Counted from the stretch's first letter, positions 10,944-22,246 are shown. The stretch is DNA of 64,000 nucleotides from Paragorgia papillata (GCA_035771165.1 JAWNZC010000314.1:4408501-4472500); one strand, 5' to 3'. The notes: generated by a model from the sequence alone, not told the origin. A program made the numbers and translations.

Positions 10944-11500
10944 TTGTTCCTTCCTTTCCTTTCCTTCCTTTCCTTCTTTTCCTTCCTTTCCTCCCTTTCC
11001 TCCCTTTCTTCCCTATCCTTCTTTTCCTTCCTCTTCTTTCTTCTCTCTTTCCTTCCATTCTTCCTTTATTTCCTTCCCTTCCTCCTTCCATCCTTCCTTC
11101 CTTCCTTCCTTCCTTCCTTCCTTCCTTCCTTCCTTCCTTTCCTTCCTTTTCTTCCCTCCCTTCCTTCCTTTCTTTTCCTTCCCTTCCTCCCTCCCTCCCT
11201 TCCTTCCTTCTTTCCTTCCTTCCTTCCTTCCTTCCTTCCTTCCTTCCTTCCTTCCTTCCTTCCCTTGCTTTCCTTTCTTCTCTCTTTCCTTCCCTTCTTC
11301 CTTTATTTCCTCCCCTTCCTCCTTCCTTCCTTCCTTCCTTCCTTCCTTCCTTCCTTCCTTCCTTCCTTCCTTCCTTCCTTTCTTTCTTCCTTCCTTCCTT
11401 CCTTCCTTCCTTCCTTCCTTCCTTCCTTCCTTCCTTCCTTCCTTCCTTCCTTCCTTCCTTCCTTTCCTTTATTCTCTTTCCTTCCCTTCCTCCTTTCTTT
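10944..11500. repeat. (CCTT)n microsatellite, interrupted
   Basis: A long pyrimidine-only array with CCCT and CTTT variants. The 232-codon frame across it (LPSF repeats) is an artefact of the unit. Confidence 0.95.
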
Positions 11501-11724
11501 ATTTCCTTCTTCTCAAGACAACAAACGGCTGACTTTCGTCTTTATAATCTATGTCATGCATAATGTATTACATGTGACCTTGGCACGTCAAGTTATCAAC
11601 AATATAGCTATAAATTGTGCATCATGCATTTTAGACTCTTGATTAGTGTATAGTAGCTTGAGGTATTTGCTAAAACCAGACAGGTTCAAGTATATGATAT
11701 TCACAAACTTGACTTGTCAAGCAG
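11474..11724 (+). repeat. ~250-bp direct repeat, copy A
   Basis: From CTTTATTTCCTTCTTCTCAA through AACGGCTGACTTTCGTCT to ACTTGACTTGTCAAGCAGT this matches 18717-18987 in the same orientation. Both copies adjoin CCTT-type arrays. Weaker relics of the same unit (ACTTGACTTGCCAAGC, CTCTTGATTATTAGTGGCT) continue to about 12060. Confidence 0.8.
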
Positions 11725-12189
11725 TATGAATCGTAATTACGGTAATAAATGTTAACTATGCAGCATTCGACAGACTATAGTAGTGATTCGACAATCTTAA
11801 TAAGCCTGAACACATTCTAATATATTATTTGCAAGTTTGAATTCAACAATTGTCTAGTTATGTTTATAGAAATAGCTTTGGACTATGTATACATTAGTTT
11901 TAGAAAGGTTTGGTTAGTGGCCATTTAGGAACAAGCCTGAACATGCTCAAGCATAATATTTATAAGTTTGACTTGCCAAGCGTAATATATATCTGTGAAC
12001 TATGCAGCGCCGGACTGGACTCTCTTGATTATTAGTGGCTCGAGGAATTTGTTTGGTTTGAACAACTATCCAAGCATAATACCATGTTTTCATGATTTTT
12101 CTTCGTTTCTATAGGTCCCATTAACAACTAATATACCTCATTTAATATTAGTTCTATATACGATTTTCTTTGACGTCAATACAAACTAG
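11725..12189. other. Decayed repeat units, no gene
   Basis: Diverged pieces of the preceding 250-bp unit are scattered here. Nothing coding. Confidence 0.4.
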
Positions 12190-12197
12190 GATTAAAG

Positions 12198-12527
12198 CAG
12201 TGAAATCAAAATAAATTTTTAGGGGGGTCCGGGGGAATGCTCCCCCCGGGAAATTTTGAAATCGAGAGTCACTGAAATTGCCATTTCCTGGCTTTTGGAG
12301 GAAGATTTTACAGACTCTAAAGGTTAAAAAACGTCATATAAAATACTCAAAACACGCAAACGTCACATTGATACTCAAAATGCATACACGCAGTACAGAT
12401 TGAATACACTGTTTACAGTTTATTTCCTGACATAATTCACATTGCATCAATTTTGTAGTTACTGGCATGTCTGTTGTTTTATATCTAAAGGGGGGGAGCC
12501 CCGGCTCCCCCCCTGGCTACGTCCCTG
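12198..12527. mobile_element. hAT-like MITE (CTGGCTACGTCCCTG family), left end shortened
   Basis: The right end CCTGGCTACGTCCCTG and the interior AAATCAAAATAAATTTTTAG match the full copy at 36687-37036. A perfect 8-bp duplication GATTAAAG flanks it (12190-12197 and 12528-12535). The left terminus keeps only CAG before the interior begins. Confidence 0.75.
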
Positions 12528-12779
12528 GATTAAAGTGCTTTAATATGAAATGAAATTTTTGCTTTTTATATTATTTGATAATATAAAAATATAGAAAATT
12601 CTGATATTCGCACATATGTTTATTTAATACTTTATGTCTTTGGAAAACACTTTATTTTTCAGTTCAAGGTTGATAGCTAGGGCCGTGAAACGTCAAAACA
12701 ACGCGGCCACAACTACTATTTGACGTCACACGCTAGATCATTATTATAATATTAATCCTATAATTATCATAGATATTAA

Positions 12780-13460
12780 TCCTGATGTAATTCCTACCCT
12801 CTGGCAGTGAAATAGAACCAGATCAAACTTCAACAATCTTCAATATTCTGTTCGTCATTGCAAAACTACTACCTTTCAAAACTCGTTCTTTAACAGATCT
12901 GTGAGAATATGGAACACTCGTTAACGATTATGATATCTTTAACATTACCAATCCTTATTGTTTTAGAACTAGAAATTACTATCGCAAGCGAAATGCTGCC
13001 TCAAAAGCGACAAAAACCTTTAGCCTACTCCACAGGCAACTCTATGTAGTCTGTGGCCAATGTGACACCCCCTTGCCCACTCCACCCAAGATTGCCCACT
13101 CCACCCAAGATTGCCCACTCCACCCAAGATTGCCCACTCCACCCGGTAGAATTATTTTACTTGACTATTACTTTGATGCTTTACAATCCGTCTATGATCC
13201 AGATGACCCTAGAACCTGGAAAACTATTTGTGTAAAATGTAACTCCGTCCGTAGCCTCTTAAATATTTCGTGTTGTTTTTAATCTGTAATTCATATTTGT
13301 TCGTTTTTGTTTTATTGTTGGGCCCGCAGTAATTGGCGCTGCTGTTGCGGATACCCTGCCATCGTGTATCGTGTTCCTTTATACTTTTCTGTGTATTTAT
13401 TTTTAAAAGTTATTTCTGTTATGTAAAAATATGGCAAAGCTAATAAAATAAAATAAAATT
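12780..13460 (+). pseudogene. LINE 3' end (ORF2 C-terminus relic)
   Basis: A plus-strand frame reads RTRSNFNNL then TTTFQNSFFNRSVRIWNT, the C-terminal 'SFF-R-WN-LP' motif typical of CR1/Jockey-type LINE ORF2 proteins. It then shifts frame to VNDYDIFNITNPYCFRTRNY. The element ends in an AT-rich 3' region with ATAAAATAAAATAAAATT at ~13440. It contains a short fourfold 18-bp tandem repeat (CACTCCACCCAAGATTGCC) at 13075-13145. Truncated and frameshifted, so dead. Confidence 0.6.
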
Positions 13461-13684
13461 AATAAATTCCATGCACCTTGTGACGTCACAGGTATTGTTA
13501 CTCGTCTCAGTCCTTGCTGACATTTCGACTTAAGAAATGCTACGGTTTGCAAGTTTAAATATTAAAATAAAGCACTTTCTAAACACGTAAAAACAAAGTG
13601 AGCATATGTAGCAATATCAGCAATTTCTATATTTTTATATTATGAAATAGAGAAATTAGCGAAAATTTCATTTCATAAGCATTT

Positions 13685-14335
13685 TAAATCAATCAATCAA
13701 TCAATCAATTTATTCAAGGTACCCAAGAGGTCCTTGCAGGAGAATCTAGAGGTTAACCCTATGTAAAGATCCCCTGAATTAATAAAATTACAATCCTTAA
13801 TACTAAAATACATCGAATTCTTAAATATTGAAATTTAAGTTATTTAAATTAGATACTATTCTACTTAGATATTAAAAATATTAAAAAAAATAAATAAATA
13901 AAAGATAATAAAAAACACTAAAACTAATAACTAATACATGTTCATATGTGATTTAAGTTGGTTTTTAAACTGTTTAAAATTATTTACTTCTACAACACTA
14001 CTAGGCAAACTATTCCAAAGATTAATTATCCTAACAAAAAAGGAATGTTTGTAACAATTCAATCTAGGTAATTTAGTGTACAATGTATAATTATGGTTAG
14101 ACCTTGTCTTAGTTATGTGTCTATATTCTAATACATCGTCGAAAACGATTCCATTAAGACCAAACACAGTCTTATAGCATTCAACCAAGGAGAAATACTC
14201 TCTTCTTTTTTCCAGTGTATCCCATTTTAGTAAATTACAGCGCTCTTCGTACGGCATTTCTCCTCGTTTCTGTTTCAGTACTATTCTTGATGCTCTTCTT
14301 TGGATACTCTCTAAGGCTTCTTGTCGACAAGTCTC
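13685..14335 (-). pseudogene. LINE 3' end, minus strand
   Basis: On the minus strand the frame SIQRRASRIVLKQKRGEMPYEERCNLL continues to YTLYTKLPRLNCYKHSFF and INLWNSLPSSVVEVNNFKQF, ending HMNMY and a stop. This is the C-terminus of a non-LTR reverse transcriptase polyprotein (CR1/Jockey type). An AT-rich 3' UTR follows, with an (ATTG)n tail at 13688-13712, a standard LINE 3' end. The reading frame is intact over the retained ~130 codons. It is 5' truncated, as most LINE copies are. Confidence 0.75.
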
Positions 14336-14389
14336 TATATTTTTAGTGGACTACGTTTTGAAACGTTCCCATTATTATTCAAAGCATCT

Positions 14390-15060
14390 CAAAGATTGAC
14401 ATTAAAAGAAAGCTTCAAAATCACAAAAAAAAATCTTGTTAAAAAGTATTTTATTAAAACGTATCTTTCCAAGAAGTATGTTATTGAAAAGTATCTTATT
14501 CGGAAATATCTTATTTACTCATATATCTTTCTAAAAAATATCTAAATAAAAACGTCTTATTAAAAAGGTATTTTATTAAAAAGTATCTTATAAAAAAATA
14601 AAGCATCTTATTAAAAATATTTTAAAGAGTATCTAATTAAAAAAGTATCTAATTAAAAAAGTACCTAATTAAAAAAGTATCTAATTAAAAAAGTATCTAA
14701 TTAATAAAGTACCTAATTAAAAAAGTATCTAATTAAAAAAGTATCGGATTAAAAAGTTTGTTTTTCTCTCTGACGAAGGGCCTTCGCTCGAAACGTTAGA
14801 CTCCTACGTTCTCTGTTTCGGCAGTATATCTAACCTTACTATATGTCGATTGTTGTTTCAACACCCTACGCAGCACGTTACTTTTATTTCACCATTTTAA
14901 TTAAAAAGTATCTTATTAAAAAAGTATCTAATTAAAAAGTATCTTATTAAAAAGTATCTTATTGAAAAGTATCTTTAAAAAAAGCATCTTATTAAAAAAT
15001 ATTTTATTAAAAAACTATCTAATTAATGAGTATCTAATTAAAAGTATCTTCAAAAACTCA
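14390..15060. repeat. AAAAAGTATCTTATTA tandem repeat, block 1
   Basis: Loose tandem units of ~15-16 bp (AAAAGTATCTAATTA / AAAAGTATCTTATTA). The same units resume at 16075-16150 and 17435-17640. The LINE and MITE sequences in between therefore landed inside one ancestral minisatellite. Confidence 0.85.
14760..14891 (+). mobile_element. Hammerhead-like mini-element (copy 4)
   Basis: Begins TTTTTCTCTCTGACGAAGGG, continues TCGAAACGTTAGACTCCTACG, then TTTCGGCAGTATATCTAACC, and ends CTACGCAGCACGTTACTTTT ATTTCA. It is nearly identical to the copy at 29740-29875, whose borders are fixed by a target duplication. It interrupts the surrounding minisatellite. Confidence 0.6.
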
Positions 15061-15420
15061 TTAATAATTCATGCATGAGGAAAACACAAAGGAAATCAGT
15101 ACCATGTCCGTGGTTTTATACCTGATAAAACGTCTTGACGTCAGAAAGAATACTAATGAATATACAATTTTATATAAAGAATACTAATGAACATACAATT
15201 TTATATAAAGAATACTAATGAACATGACATCCAATAACGAATCGTTTTTGAAGCCATTCAAAACACTCGCATCACGTGTTTTATCAGATCTAAAACACTC
15301 GGGCTGCGCCCTCGTGGTTTTAAATCTGATAAAACACTCCTGCTCGTGTTTTAAATATTACTTAGTAGTTTTATAACTGCTTTGTATGGTGAAGAATGTT
15401 GTTATAACTTATTGAATTCA
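15061..15420. mobile_element. Foldback family with GAGGAAAACACAAAG end
   Basis: TCATTAATAATTCATG with GAGGAAAACACAAAG, and inward GATAAAACACTCNNGCTCGTGTTTTA palindromes. The same ends recur at 23341-23936, 45365-45625 and 46735-47310. Here the right end is lost. Confidence 0.6.
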
Positions 15421-15645
15421 TCTAAGCCCGATATGCCAAAATATTTAAGTCGAAAATTCAACATTGGGTGAGACCGAAGGTCGAGCCTAATATTAAAATT
15501 TGGGACTTAAATATTTTCTATAATATTTAAGTCCCAAATAAAATAATAAAATAAAATTTTTGCGGGTACAACCAACCAGGTAAAATATATTTATTCTGCT
15601 GAGCGTTCGTCCTGTGTTGCTCAGGACATCATCAGCGCAATCTAT

Positions 15646-15929
15646 AATGGGTGGACCATTATAAAAGTGATGGGGGGGGGGGGGGGAAACCAAAAATAAA
15701 TTCGTGCAAGGCAATGTGCTCGGGGGAAAAATTCATACACAAAGAAAGTTTGAGAAAAAAAATTCGTGCAGAGCCTTCTCATGGTGAAAACTAGGTATGT
15801 GTAATAAAAAAAATTCATGCAAAGGATTAGACAATAAAAAAAATTCCTGCACAAGCAAATGACAAAGAAAAAAATTCGTGCAAGCTGAAAAAGTCCCCCC
15901 CCCCCATCACTTTTCTAATGGTCCACCCC
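15646..15929. mobile_element. MITE with GGTGGACCATTA ends and G/C tracts
   Basis: GGGTGGACCATTATAAAAGT followed by GATGGGGGGG faces CCCCCCCATCACTTTTCTAATGGTCCACCC. The interior repeats AAAAAAATTCGTGCA every ~30 bp on alternating backgrounds. Noncoding. Confidence 0.8.
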
Positions 15930-16149
15930 TAACGTCTAACCACTGTGGTCTAACTCTGTCCACGTTATCATACTAGTGGACTTTCATAATTTACAAAAGA
16001 TTGTAATCAATTTCTAATTGTTATACAACTAACGTCTGACTCTGTCACGTCATCATACATCATACGTTTCTTATTAAAAAGTATCTTATTAAAAATGTAT
16101 CTTATTAAAATTTTAAAATATCTTATTAAAAATGCATCTTATTAAGATG

Positions 16150-17431
16150 CATTCTGTTGGAGGGTAAAATTGATTCGCGCCAGTATGCTCGCAAGGGACA
16201 TTCAACAACAGACGCCCTTCTCTATATGTTACAGGCCATTTATGAGGCAGTTGACAGCGGCAATGCAGGGGCTCGTATATTTTTTTGCAGACTTTTCTAA
16301 GGGCTTTGATTTAATTGATCATAGCATCCTTATTGGCGAGTTGGAAAAGCTAGAGGTCTTCCCTGTGCTCCTTAATTGGATAGCGGCATTCCTAACTGAC
16401 CGTCAGCAGGCTGTGAGAATTGGAGGCAATCTATCAGAATGGAAAACCCGGAACAAAATTAGGAGTTATCCTTTTCGCTATCATGATGAACAAACTGCTG
16501 GCTAATTGGCCCTTGCACATCAAGTTTGTGGATGATACTTCAGCTGTAGAAATCTTACCAAGGAACTCAACTAGTCTCCTTAATCGATTACGGCATCGGA
16601 CATATATAACTTTTCTACTACCCACAATATGAAATTAAATCCGTTAAAATGCAAGGAGATGCTTGTTAATTTTATGTATAATCCTAATTTTATTTTTAAA
16701 CCAATCATTGTGGGGAACAATGTAATAGAACGTGTGTCAAGTTATAAGCTATTATAGGAGTTTTCATAGATAGTGACCTCAAGTGGAATAGCCACATAGA
16801 CTATATATATAAGAAGGCATGTAAGAAGCTTTATTCCGTACGAGTTTTACGTAGAGCTGGTGTTGACCAAGCAAGTATTTTGAAAGTATATTTAAGCACT
16901 GTTCGTCCGATTCTAGAATATGCAGTCCCGGTGTGGCAATCTATCCCAGGGTTTTTGTCCGACAAGATTGAGTCAATTCAGAAAAGGGCGTTACGAATAA
17001 TTTTTCCATCTGCTGAGAGATATGCTGAGACTCGAGTTTAGACACGTTAGCTATAGTAGGAGAAATACTCTGTGTATTAAATACATGAACAAAATGAGAT
17101 GTAAAAACCACCCACTAAATGCTCTGTTACCAACACAGTGAACAGTTGCCAATATGAGCTGAGGAACAAAACCGAAGAGGTATACTTATATCGGAACTGT
17201 AGTTTATGCAGAACAAAAAGGGTGGAAGAGTTCTTCACCTTTAAGTATTTCTAATCATCTTGTGCCCTATTTCATGTTTGTAGTTTTTATATGTAATTAG
17301 TAAATAGTAATATTTAAAATTTTGACGTGTAAATAGCACATATATATTTATTCATGTTAATTGTAACTCGTTAATTCAGTTTACTTGTAACTACAAGAGA
17401 GTTTAATAAACTTTTATTATTATTATTATTA
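16150..17431 (+). pseudogene. CR1/L2-like LINE reverse transcriptase relic with 3' tail
   Basis: Broken plus-strand frames read, in order: YMLQAIYEAVDSG; FFADFSKGFDLIDHS (RT block with the DFSKAFD motif); LLNWIAAFLTDRQQAVRIGG; GTKLGVILFAIMMNKLL; IKFVDDTSAVE (the FADD catalytic box, here FVDD); MKLNPLKCKEMLVNF; DSDLKWNSHIDYIYKKACKKLY; and VYLSTVRPILEYAVPVWQSI. This is the palm-to-thumb order of CR1/L2/Jockey-clade reverse transcriptases. Several frameshifts and stops make it inactive. It ends TTTAATAAACTTTTATTATTATT, a trinucleotide 3' tail as in CR1/L2 elements. It is inserted in the AAAAGTATCTTATT minisatellite. Confidence 0.85.
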
Positions 17432-17434
17432 TAA

Positions 17435-17640
17435 TTATCTTATTAAAAAAGTAGCTAATTAAAAAGCATCTTATTAGCCGAAAATATTCTATTAAATCAT
17501 AGATCTTCTAAAAGTTATCTTATTAAAAGTACAGTATCTAATTAAAAAGTATCTAATTAAAAAGAACCCAAATAAAAAGTATCTAATAAAGAAGTGTCTA
17601 ATTAAAAAATCTTATCAAAAAGTATCTAAATAACTATCTA
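17435..17640. repeat. AAAAAGTATCTTATTA tandem repeat, block 3
   Basis: Continuation of the 14.4-kb array to the right of the LINE relic. Confidence 0.75.
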
Positions 17641-18540
17641 TATACCACATCGCTTGTTTAAAATTATTAAACTAGCAATTGAATCGTGATTAAGTTCAGT
17701 ACACAAGTCAATTTTAAAGGGCTTTCGGAAATATAACGATAATGGCTTAAGATCTTGAACTTTAAACGTGATTCGCTGATTAGTTTAATGTTACATTAAA
17801 TTGATGGCAAACAAAGATATTGAGGCTTCTTTTTTTACGCGCCTTAGTTCCACTTTTGGTTTCCTTTTTATTACATATATAGTTTTAGTCATTATTTGAA
17901 ATTCTTAGACAGAAATCGAGCAACTAATATAACCTAAGACATTGCAGGTCGAACGAAAAGTTTATAACTGAATAATTATTTAACGGATATTGATGCCAAT
18001 ATATCCCATGTTAAATTGCCCGTGGGAATTTACCCAATTAATACATTAGCATCAAAAGATAAACAATATTTGTTGGATCAGCTACATAACTTAAATGTGA
18101 ACAAATATTGAAAAAAAAAGCTTGTCCAAATTTTGAGAATTAACCTGGAACGAATTAAGTTCTTAAAACTTTTACTTTTTCTAGCCAGTATAGATATTTA
18201 TCATGCATAGGGCATAACCGCATAACATATATTTGACTTAGTAACAGACTTCTGGTAGACGTTTGTCATGCTCAGAGAGATCGAACCTGCAGTTTGCTAA
18301 ATGCTAATGACCAGTTAGACGCTTTAACTGATTAAGTACTGAGGTTTGCATGGGTTAAGAGGTTGCAATTTCATATGTTCCCCTAAGCAATAGCGTTTGC
18401 ATATGAGATGTAGTTGAATTGATATACCATGCATGAATATGATGGTGAGTTGTACCTATACCGATGTAGTGCTTGTGATTGACTTGGTATCGGTATGTCT
18501 GATTCTGAAGTGTTTGCGGTTCTAGCTCTTTAGATTAGTC
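17641..18540. other. No gene seen
   Basis: AT-rich single-copy-looking sequence without repeats or exons that I can support. Confidence 0.4.
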
Positions 18541-18592
18541 TAGATGTCTGTCGGCTCAGAAGTACCGAGGGAAAACAGTACTACCGTAGTTC

Positions 18593-18740
18593 GTTTGTTT
18601 GTTCGTTCGTTCGTTCGTTCGTTCGTTCGTTCGTTCGTTCGTTCGTTCGTTCGTTCGTTCGTTCGTTCGTTCGTTCGTTCGTTCGTTCGTTCGTTCGTTC
18701 GCCCTTCCCTTCCTCCTCTCTTTCCTTCCTTCCCTTCCTC
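18593..18740. repeat. (TTCG)n microsatellite
   Basis: About 27 perfect TTCG units, then CCTT-type units. Open frames (FVRS repeats) are artefacts. Confidence 0.95.
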
Positions 18741-18987
18741 CTTTCTTTATTTCCTTCTTCTCAAGACAACAAACGGCTGACTTTCGTCTCAACCAAAAGG
18801 GGAAAATTATCATCTATACCATATATGCATAATTTGTAACCTTGACAAGTCAAGATATCAACAATATAGCTATAAATTGTGCATCATGCATCTTAGACTC
18901 TTGATTAGTGTATAGTAGCTTCAGGTATTTGCTAAAACCAGACATGTTCAAGCATATGATATTCACAAACTTGACTTGTCAAGCAGT
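18717..18987 (+). repeat. ~250-bp direct repeat, copy B
   Basis: Same-orientation match to 11474-11724, about 7.2 kb away. Again it starts in a CCTT array and ends at GTCAAGCAGT, after which a new CTTC array begins. Confidence 0.8.
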
Positions 18988-19139
18988 CTTCCTTCCTTCC
19001 TTCCTTCCTTCCTTCCTTCCTTCCTTCCTTCCTTCCTTCCTTCCTTCCTTCCTTCCTTCCTTCCTTCCTTCCTTCCTTCCTTCCTTCCTTCCTTCCTTCC
19101 TTCCTTCCTTCCTTCCTTCCTTCCTTCCTTCCTTCCTTC
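18987..19139. repeat. (CTTC)n microsatellite
   Basis: About 38 perfect units. Confidence 0.95.
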
Positions 19140-19274
19140 GTTTGAAATCAATGGCAAACGACATTTTTGACACCGGGTCTTTCTTTATTAGCATATTATT
19201 TATAAATATATGCGGAACTTTATTAAGCAGAATACATATTGAATGATTCCGTGCTGCTGATACAGTATATTACT

Positions 19275-19373
19275 AACTCTTTCCTGTCCGAATTGGTCAT
19301 TAGTATTTTATTCTGGCGTTAGCCAGACGATCTTACTCACCTTCGGGGAAGCCGTCGGACAGGAATGAGTTAA
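19275..19373. mobile_element. TTAA-flanked MITE
   Basis: TAACTCTTTCCTGTCCGA faces TCGGACAGGAATGAGTTAA, with the family core TCTGGCGTTAGCCAGACGAT inside. It directly abuts the left end of the transposon at 19374. Confidence 0.7.
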
Positions 19374-22246
19374 TAAGGGGGTCTTCCACACAAATTTCAT
19401 TTTTGCTTAAAATAGCCTGAACCTAATTTTTTATGGTTTGATAGGACACACATAGGTAAAGGCATAACAACAGTAAAGTTTATGTGCTAACTGTTGCCAT
19501 GGTAACCAAGATACACACCCCCAACTGTGATTTTAGTGGTCTCTTTTTAAAAAAGATATCTTGCTAATTAGTGGCTAGGGGTACAAATAAATGTTATTAG
19601 GGCAATCCAGACAGGCAAATCTAGATGCTGAACCTAAAAAATGCATCATTATCTTTGTTTTTTACACAATATTAATGTCAATATCATAATATGTGGACAA
19701 TGTGACTGTTCAGGTTAAATTTATTAATGATCTGGTTACTTGATACATCAAGTGTTAGGCTCAGCATCTAGACAAAGTATGTGTTAATTAGCCTAGAAAA
19801 TTCCAGATAGTTTCATCAAATAGTTTTCAAGATATCCTTTTTATCGTGATTCAAATAGAGCAAAATGTTAATGTTGAGAAAACGGGCATGAAAGTTTTGA
19901 AAGCTATAAATGGTGTACATGTGGGGCATCAAATCAATAAAAATCAAATATTATACATATCTAGTGTTAATATAAAGTAAGAATAACTGTCCAATGTTAA
20001 CATGCACCAGATGCATATGTTTCTCCTTCTTTTAACTGTTCCTTATCTCCCTTTTTTTTTCGTTTTGCCCGAATAATTTTCCGCTGCTTTTTGTTCTTTT
20101 CTTCAGCCCTATAATTCGCCTTCTTTATTCGTAGCCGATCTGATGAAGTGCATTCTTTTAAACAAAACTGCCCAGGATTAATACCCATACTATTTAGCAC
20201 TTGCACTGCAGCATTGGCACCAATGTTAAAATGGGCTACAGCATCATAAACACCAAGGTGGAGGACATCTGATCCCACAAATACCTGCTTGGGCAGGCGC
20301 TCCCAAATCATTGCATTGAATGACTCATTCTGGTTTTGTGTTTTGCCATCTAGGCATCTTGTCAACAGGCTGTCCTCACTAAGCCTAACAAATACTGGCT
20401 TCAGCTCAGCAATGATAGGCAAAGGCAGCCCAGGACCATGCTTGTATTCCTTCTTACCTGTCACCTTATCCCTCATGAACCCACACCAGCTATCTTCACC
20501 TTCAGGGCAGTGGTGGTGCAGCTTTCTTCCTTCTGAGGAGGCACAATGGAAGAGGGTTGCATGTATTGCTTTCTTCATTCCATCTAAGTCTCCAGAATTA
20601 CTACGAATAGCTATTCCATAGTAATTCTGGAGTTTGTCAATCGTGGCATCTGTCAACCGTCCTTTTCCTCCCATACCTTTTTTTTCTTTTTTCAATTTCC
20701 GCAGAGCAGTCCCAAGTCTTTTCTGGACATGTCCAACACATTCTTTTTTTTGTACGCTCACATTCTCCTTCTTATACACATCCACAACAGCAGAGAAACT
20801 TTTGCTGTCTCCATCACCAAAAAATTCAGAGTAGCGTAGTTTGTTGCATTCTACCGAGCGATTGAAGATCCGCAAAGCACCTTCTGGCTCCATTGCTGGT
20901 GCAGAGCCCTGATAATTGGCCTTGCATTTTGGCTTGTGGTCTGCCTTTAAAGCAGCTGTTCCAGGTGTTTCTGCTCTTTTATCAAATTCTTTGCATTTCT
21001 TGCAGACTTTGCTGAGAGCTTCCACATCCAAAACTTTTCCACTGTCCATGGAAATGGTAGCAACACATCCATTTAAAGAAGAAAATCCTCTTCTTTGCCA
21101 AGTTCCGTCACACGAAACCCCACACTCTACAACTTCATCAGAAGGCTTTTTCTTTAAAACATGGATTTCTTGGGCAGCATCACTCATTGTTTTAACACAT
21201 ACACTTTTCGTAGCCTTCAAGATAGCCCTGTTGTGTGATGAGTACGGGGTAGGTCTTGGCGGTGGTGGCATGTTCATCAACCCACAGAATCTCTTAGCAG
21301 CTGCAGCTCCACATCCAACAGACCTCATGGAATATACCATCCTCCTGTTTACTTCAAAGAAACGGTTCAGCTGGGATGAAGTATAAAATTCTTTCTTCCA
21401 GCTACAGGATGAGCAAGCCAAATAAAGACAAGAGGCACATCCTTTTCGTTTGCCAATGTCTTCAAGAAGCTCAAGGTTGCACTGTTGACAATGCTTACAT
21501 GGCAAAAGCTCGAAAATAGCAGATAATATCGTCATATCTACCAAACGAAATCCAGAAGCTTTTTCTTTTGAATCATTAGACGCAATAACAGGTGGAGATA
21601 CAGTTGTAGCCATTGATATTTTGCGGGCTGAAGCAGAAGTACTTGCCTGGTGAGAATCATGAGTTGGAAGTTCGCCAACTTGACCTCCATCTTCTTCAGA
21701 AATTCTGGCCTTCTTCGGTGTTTCTGTAAACTGATTAGTAACAAATTTGCGCTTCTTCTTATATCCACATTTCTTTTTATTACCCATCGTTACCAATAAC
21801 AAATTATTACAAACGAAAGCACCGAATCGAGCAAGTACAGTATACTAAAAATGTCTTATATCAAACGTGTAGCGAACTCGTGGACTCGTGGAGTGAATGA
21901 AACGTGGAATACGTCATGTAAACTGCATATAAAGGCACAAACAATACAAAATATAACAGGGGAGGGGTAGGGAGCATGGGACCTGTAATATATTTTTTTT
22001 GGATTGGGTATTTCACAACCCAATGATCACTTTTCCCTCATAACAACGCGTTACTAACGCCGTTGCTAGGGAGTAATATCTCAATTCATTTCAGAAAACT
22101 ACCCCCAAATCACATTTTCAGTTAAAAATATTAATAGCAAGATGCATCACAAGAAAGCTTATGAATTGGGTATTTTACCAATGTGGTTTTCGAAAATTAA
22201 AATTTTTTATGATTTTTTGCAAATTTTGTGTGGAAGACCCCCTTAA
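19374..22246 (-). mobile_element. Intact Mutator/Kolobok-type DNA transposon
   Basis: The left end AAGGGGGTCTTCCACACAAA matches the reverse complement of the right end (TTTTGTGTGGAAGACCCCCTT at about 22224-22244), giving a ~20-bp near-perfect TIR. TTAA lies at both borders (19370-19373 and 22243-22246), although the left has three extra bases between TTAA and GGGGG. A TTAA duplication would fit Kolobok better than classical Mutator (9 bp). The ~2.9-kb interior carries one uninterrupted transposase frame on the minus strand. Flanking noncoding arms contain partial inverted words (CTAGATGCTGAACCT / AGGCTCAGCATCTAG at 19620-19775). Confidence 0.8.
19997..21787 (-). CDS. Mutator-like (Kolobok/Mutator) transposase, full length
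   Basis: An uninterrupted 596-codon frame from the ATG at 21787 (MGNKKKCGYKKKRKF); an in-frame ATG five codons upstream at 21802 is less likely, because family members usually begin MG-K-K-GYK-KRKF. It has a basic N-terminus (DNA binding or nuclear targeting), then a Cys-rich zinc-binding region (CKHCQQC ... CASCLYLACSSC). The DDE-type core follows, with the signature SCDGTWQRRGFSSLNGCVA and GKVLDVEALSKVCKKC, then FGDGDSKSF. The tail is Lys/Arg-rich. These motifs are those of the 'Mutator-like transposase' domain found in many invertebrate genomes. No stop or frameshift is present, so it may be recently active. The terminal inverted repeats enclose it. Confidence 0.85.
   Translation of the reverse strand: MGNKKKCGYKKKRKFVTNQFTETPKKARISEEDGGQVGELPTHDSHQASTSASARKISMATTVSPPVIASNDSKEKASGFRLVDMTILSAIFELLPCKHCQQCNLELLEDIGKRKGCASCLYLACSSCSWKKEFYTSSQLNRFFEVNRRMVYSMRSVGCGAAAAKRFCGLMNMPPPPRPTPYSSHNRAILKATKSVCVKTMSDAAQEIHVLKKKPSDEVVECGVSCDGTWQRRGFSSLNGCVATISMDSGKVLDVEALSKVCKKCKEFDKRAETPGTAALKADHKPKCKANYQGSAPAMEPEGALRIFNRSVECNKLRYSEFFGDGDSKSFSAVVDVYKKENVSVQKKECVGHVQKRLGTALRKLKKEKKGMGGKGRLTDATIDKLQNYYGIAIRSNSGDLDGMKKAIHATLFHCASSEGRKLHHHCPEGEDSWCGFMRDKVTGKKEYKHGPGLPLPIIAELKPVFVRLSEDSLLTRCLDGKTQNQNESFNAMIWERLPKQVFVGSDVLHLGVYDAVAHFNIGANAAVQVLNSMGINPGQFCLKECTSSDRLRIKKANYRAEEKNKKQRKIIRAKRKKKGDKEQLKEGETYASGAC

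Noticed and set aside
10944..11642. 232-codon Leu/Pro/Ser/Phe-rich frame
   Set aside because: Translation of a CCTT microsatellite.
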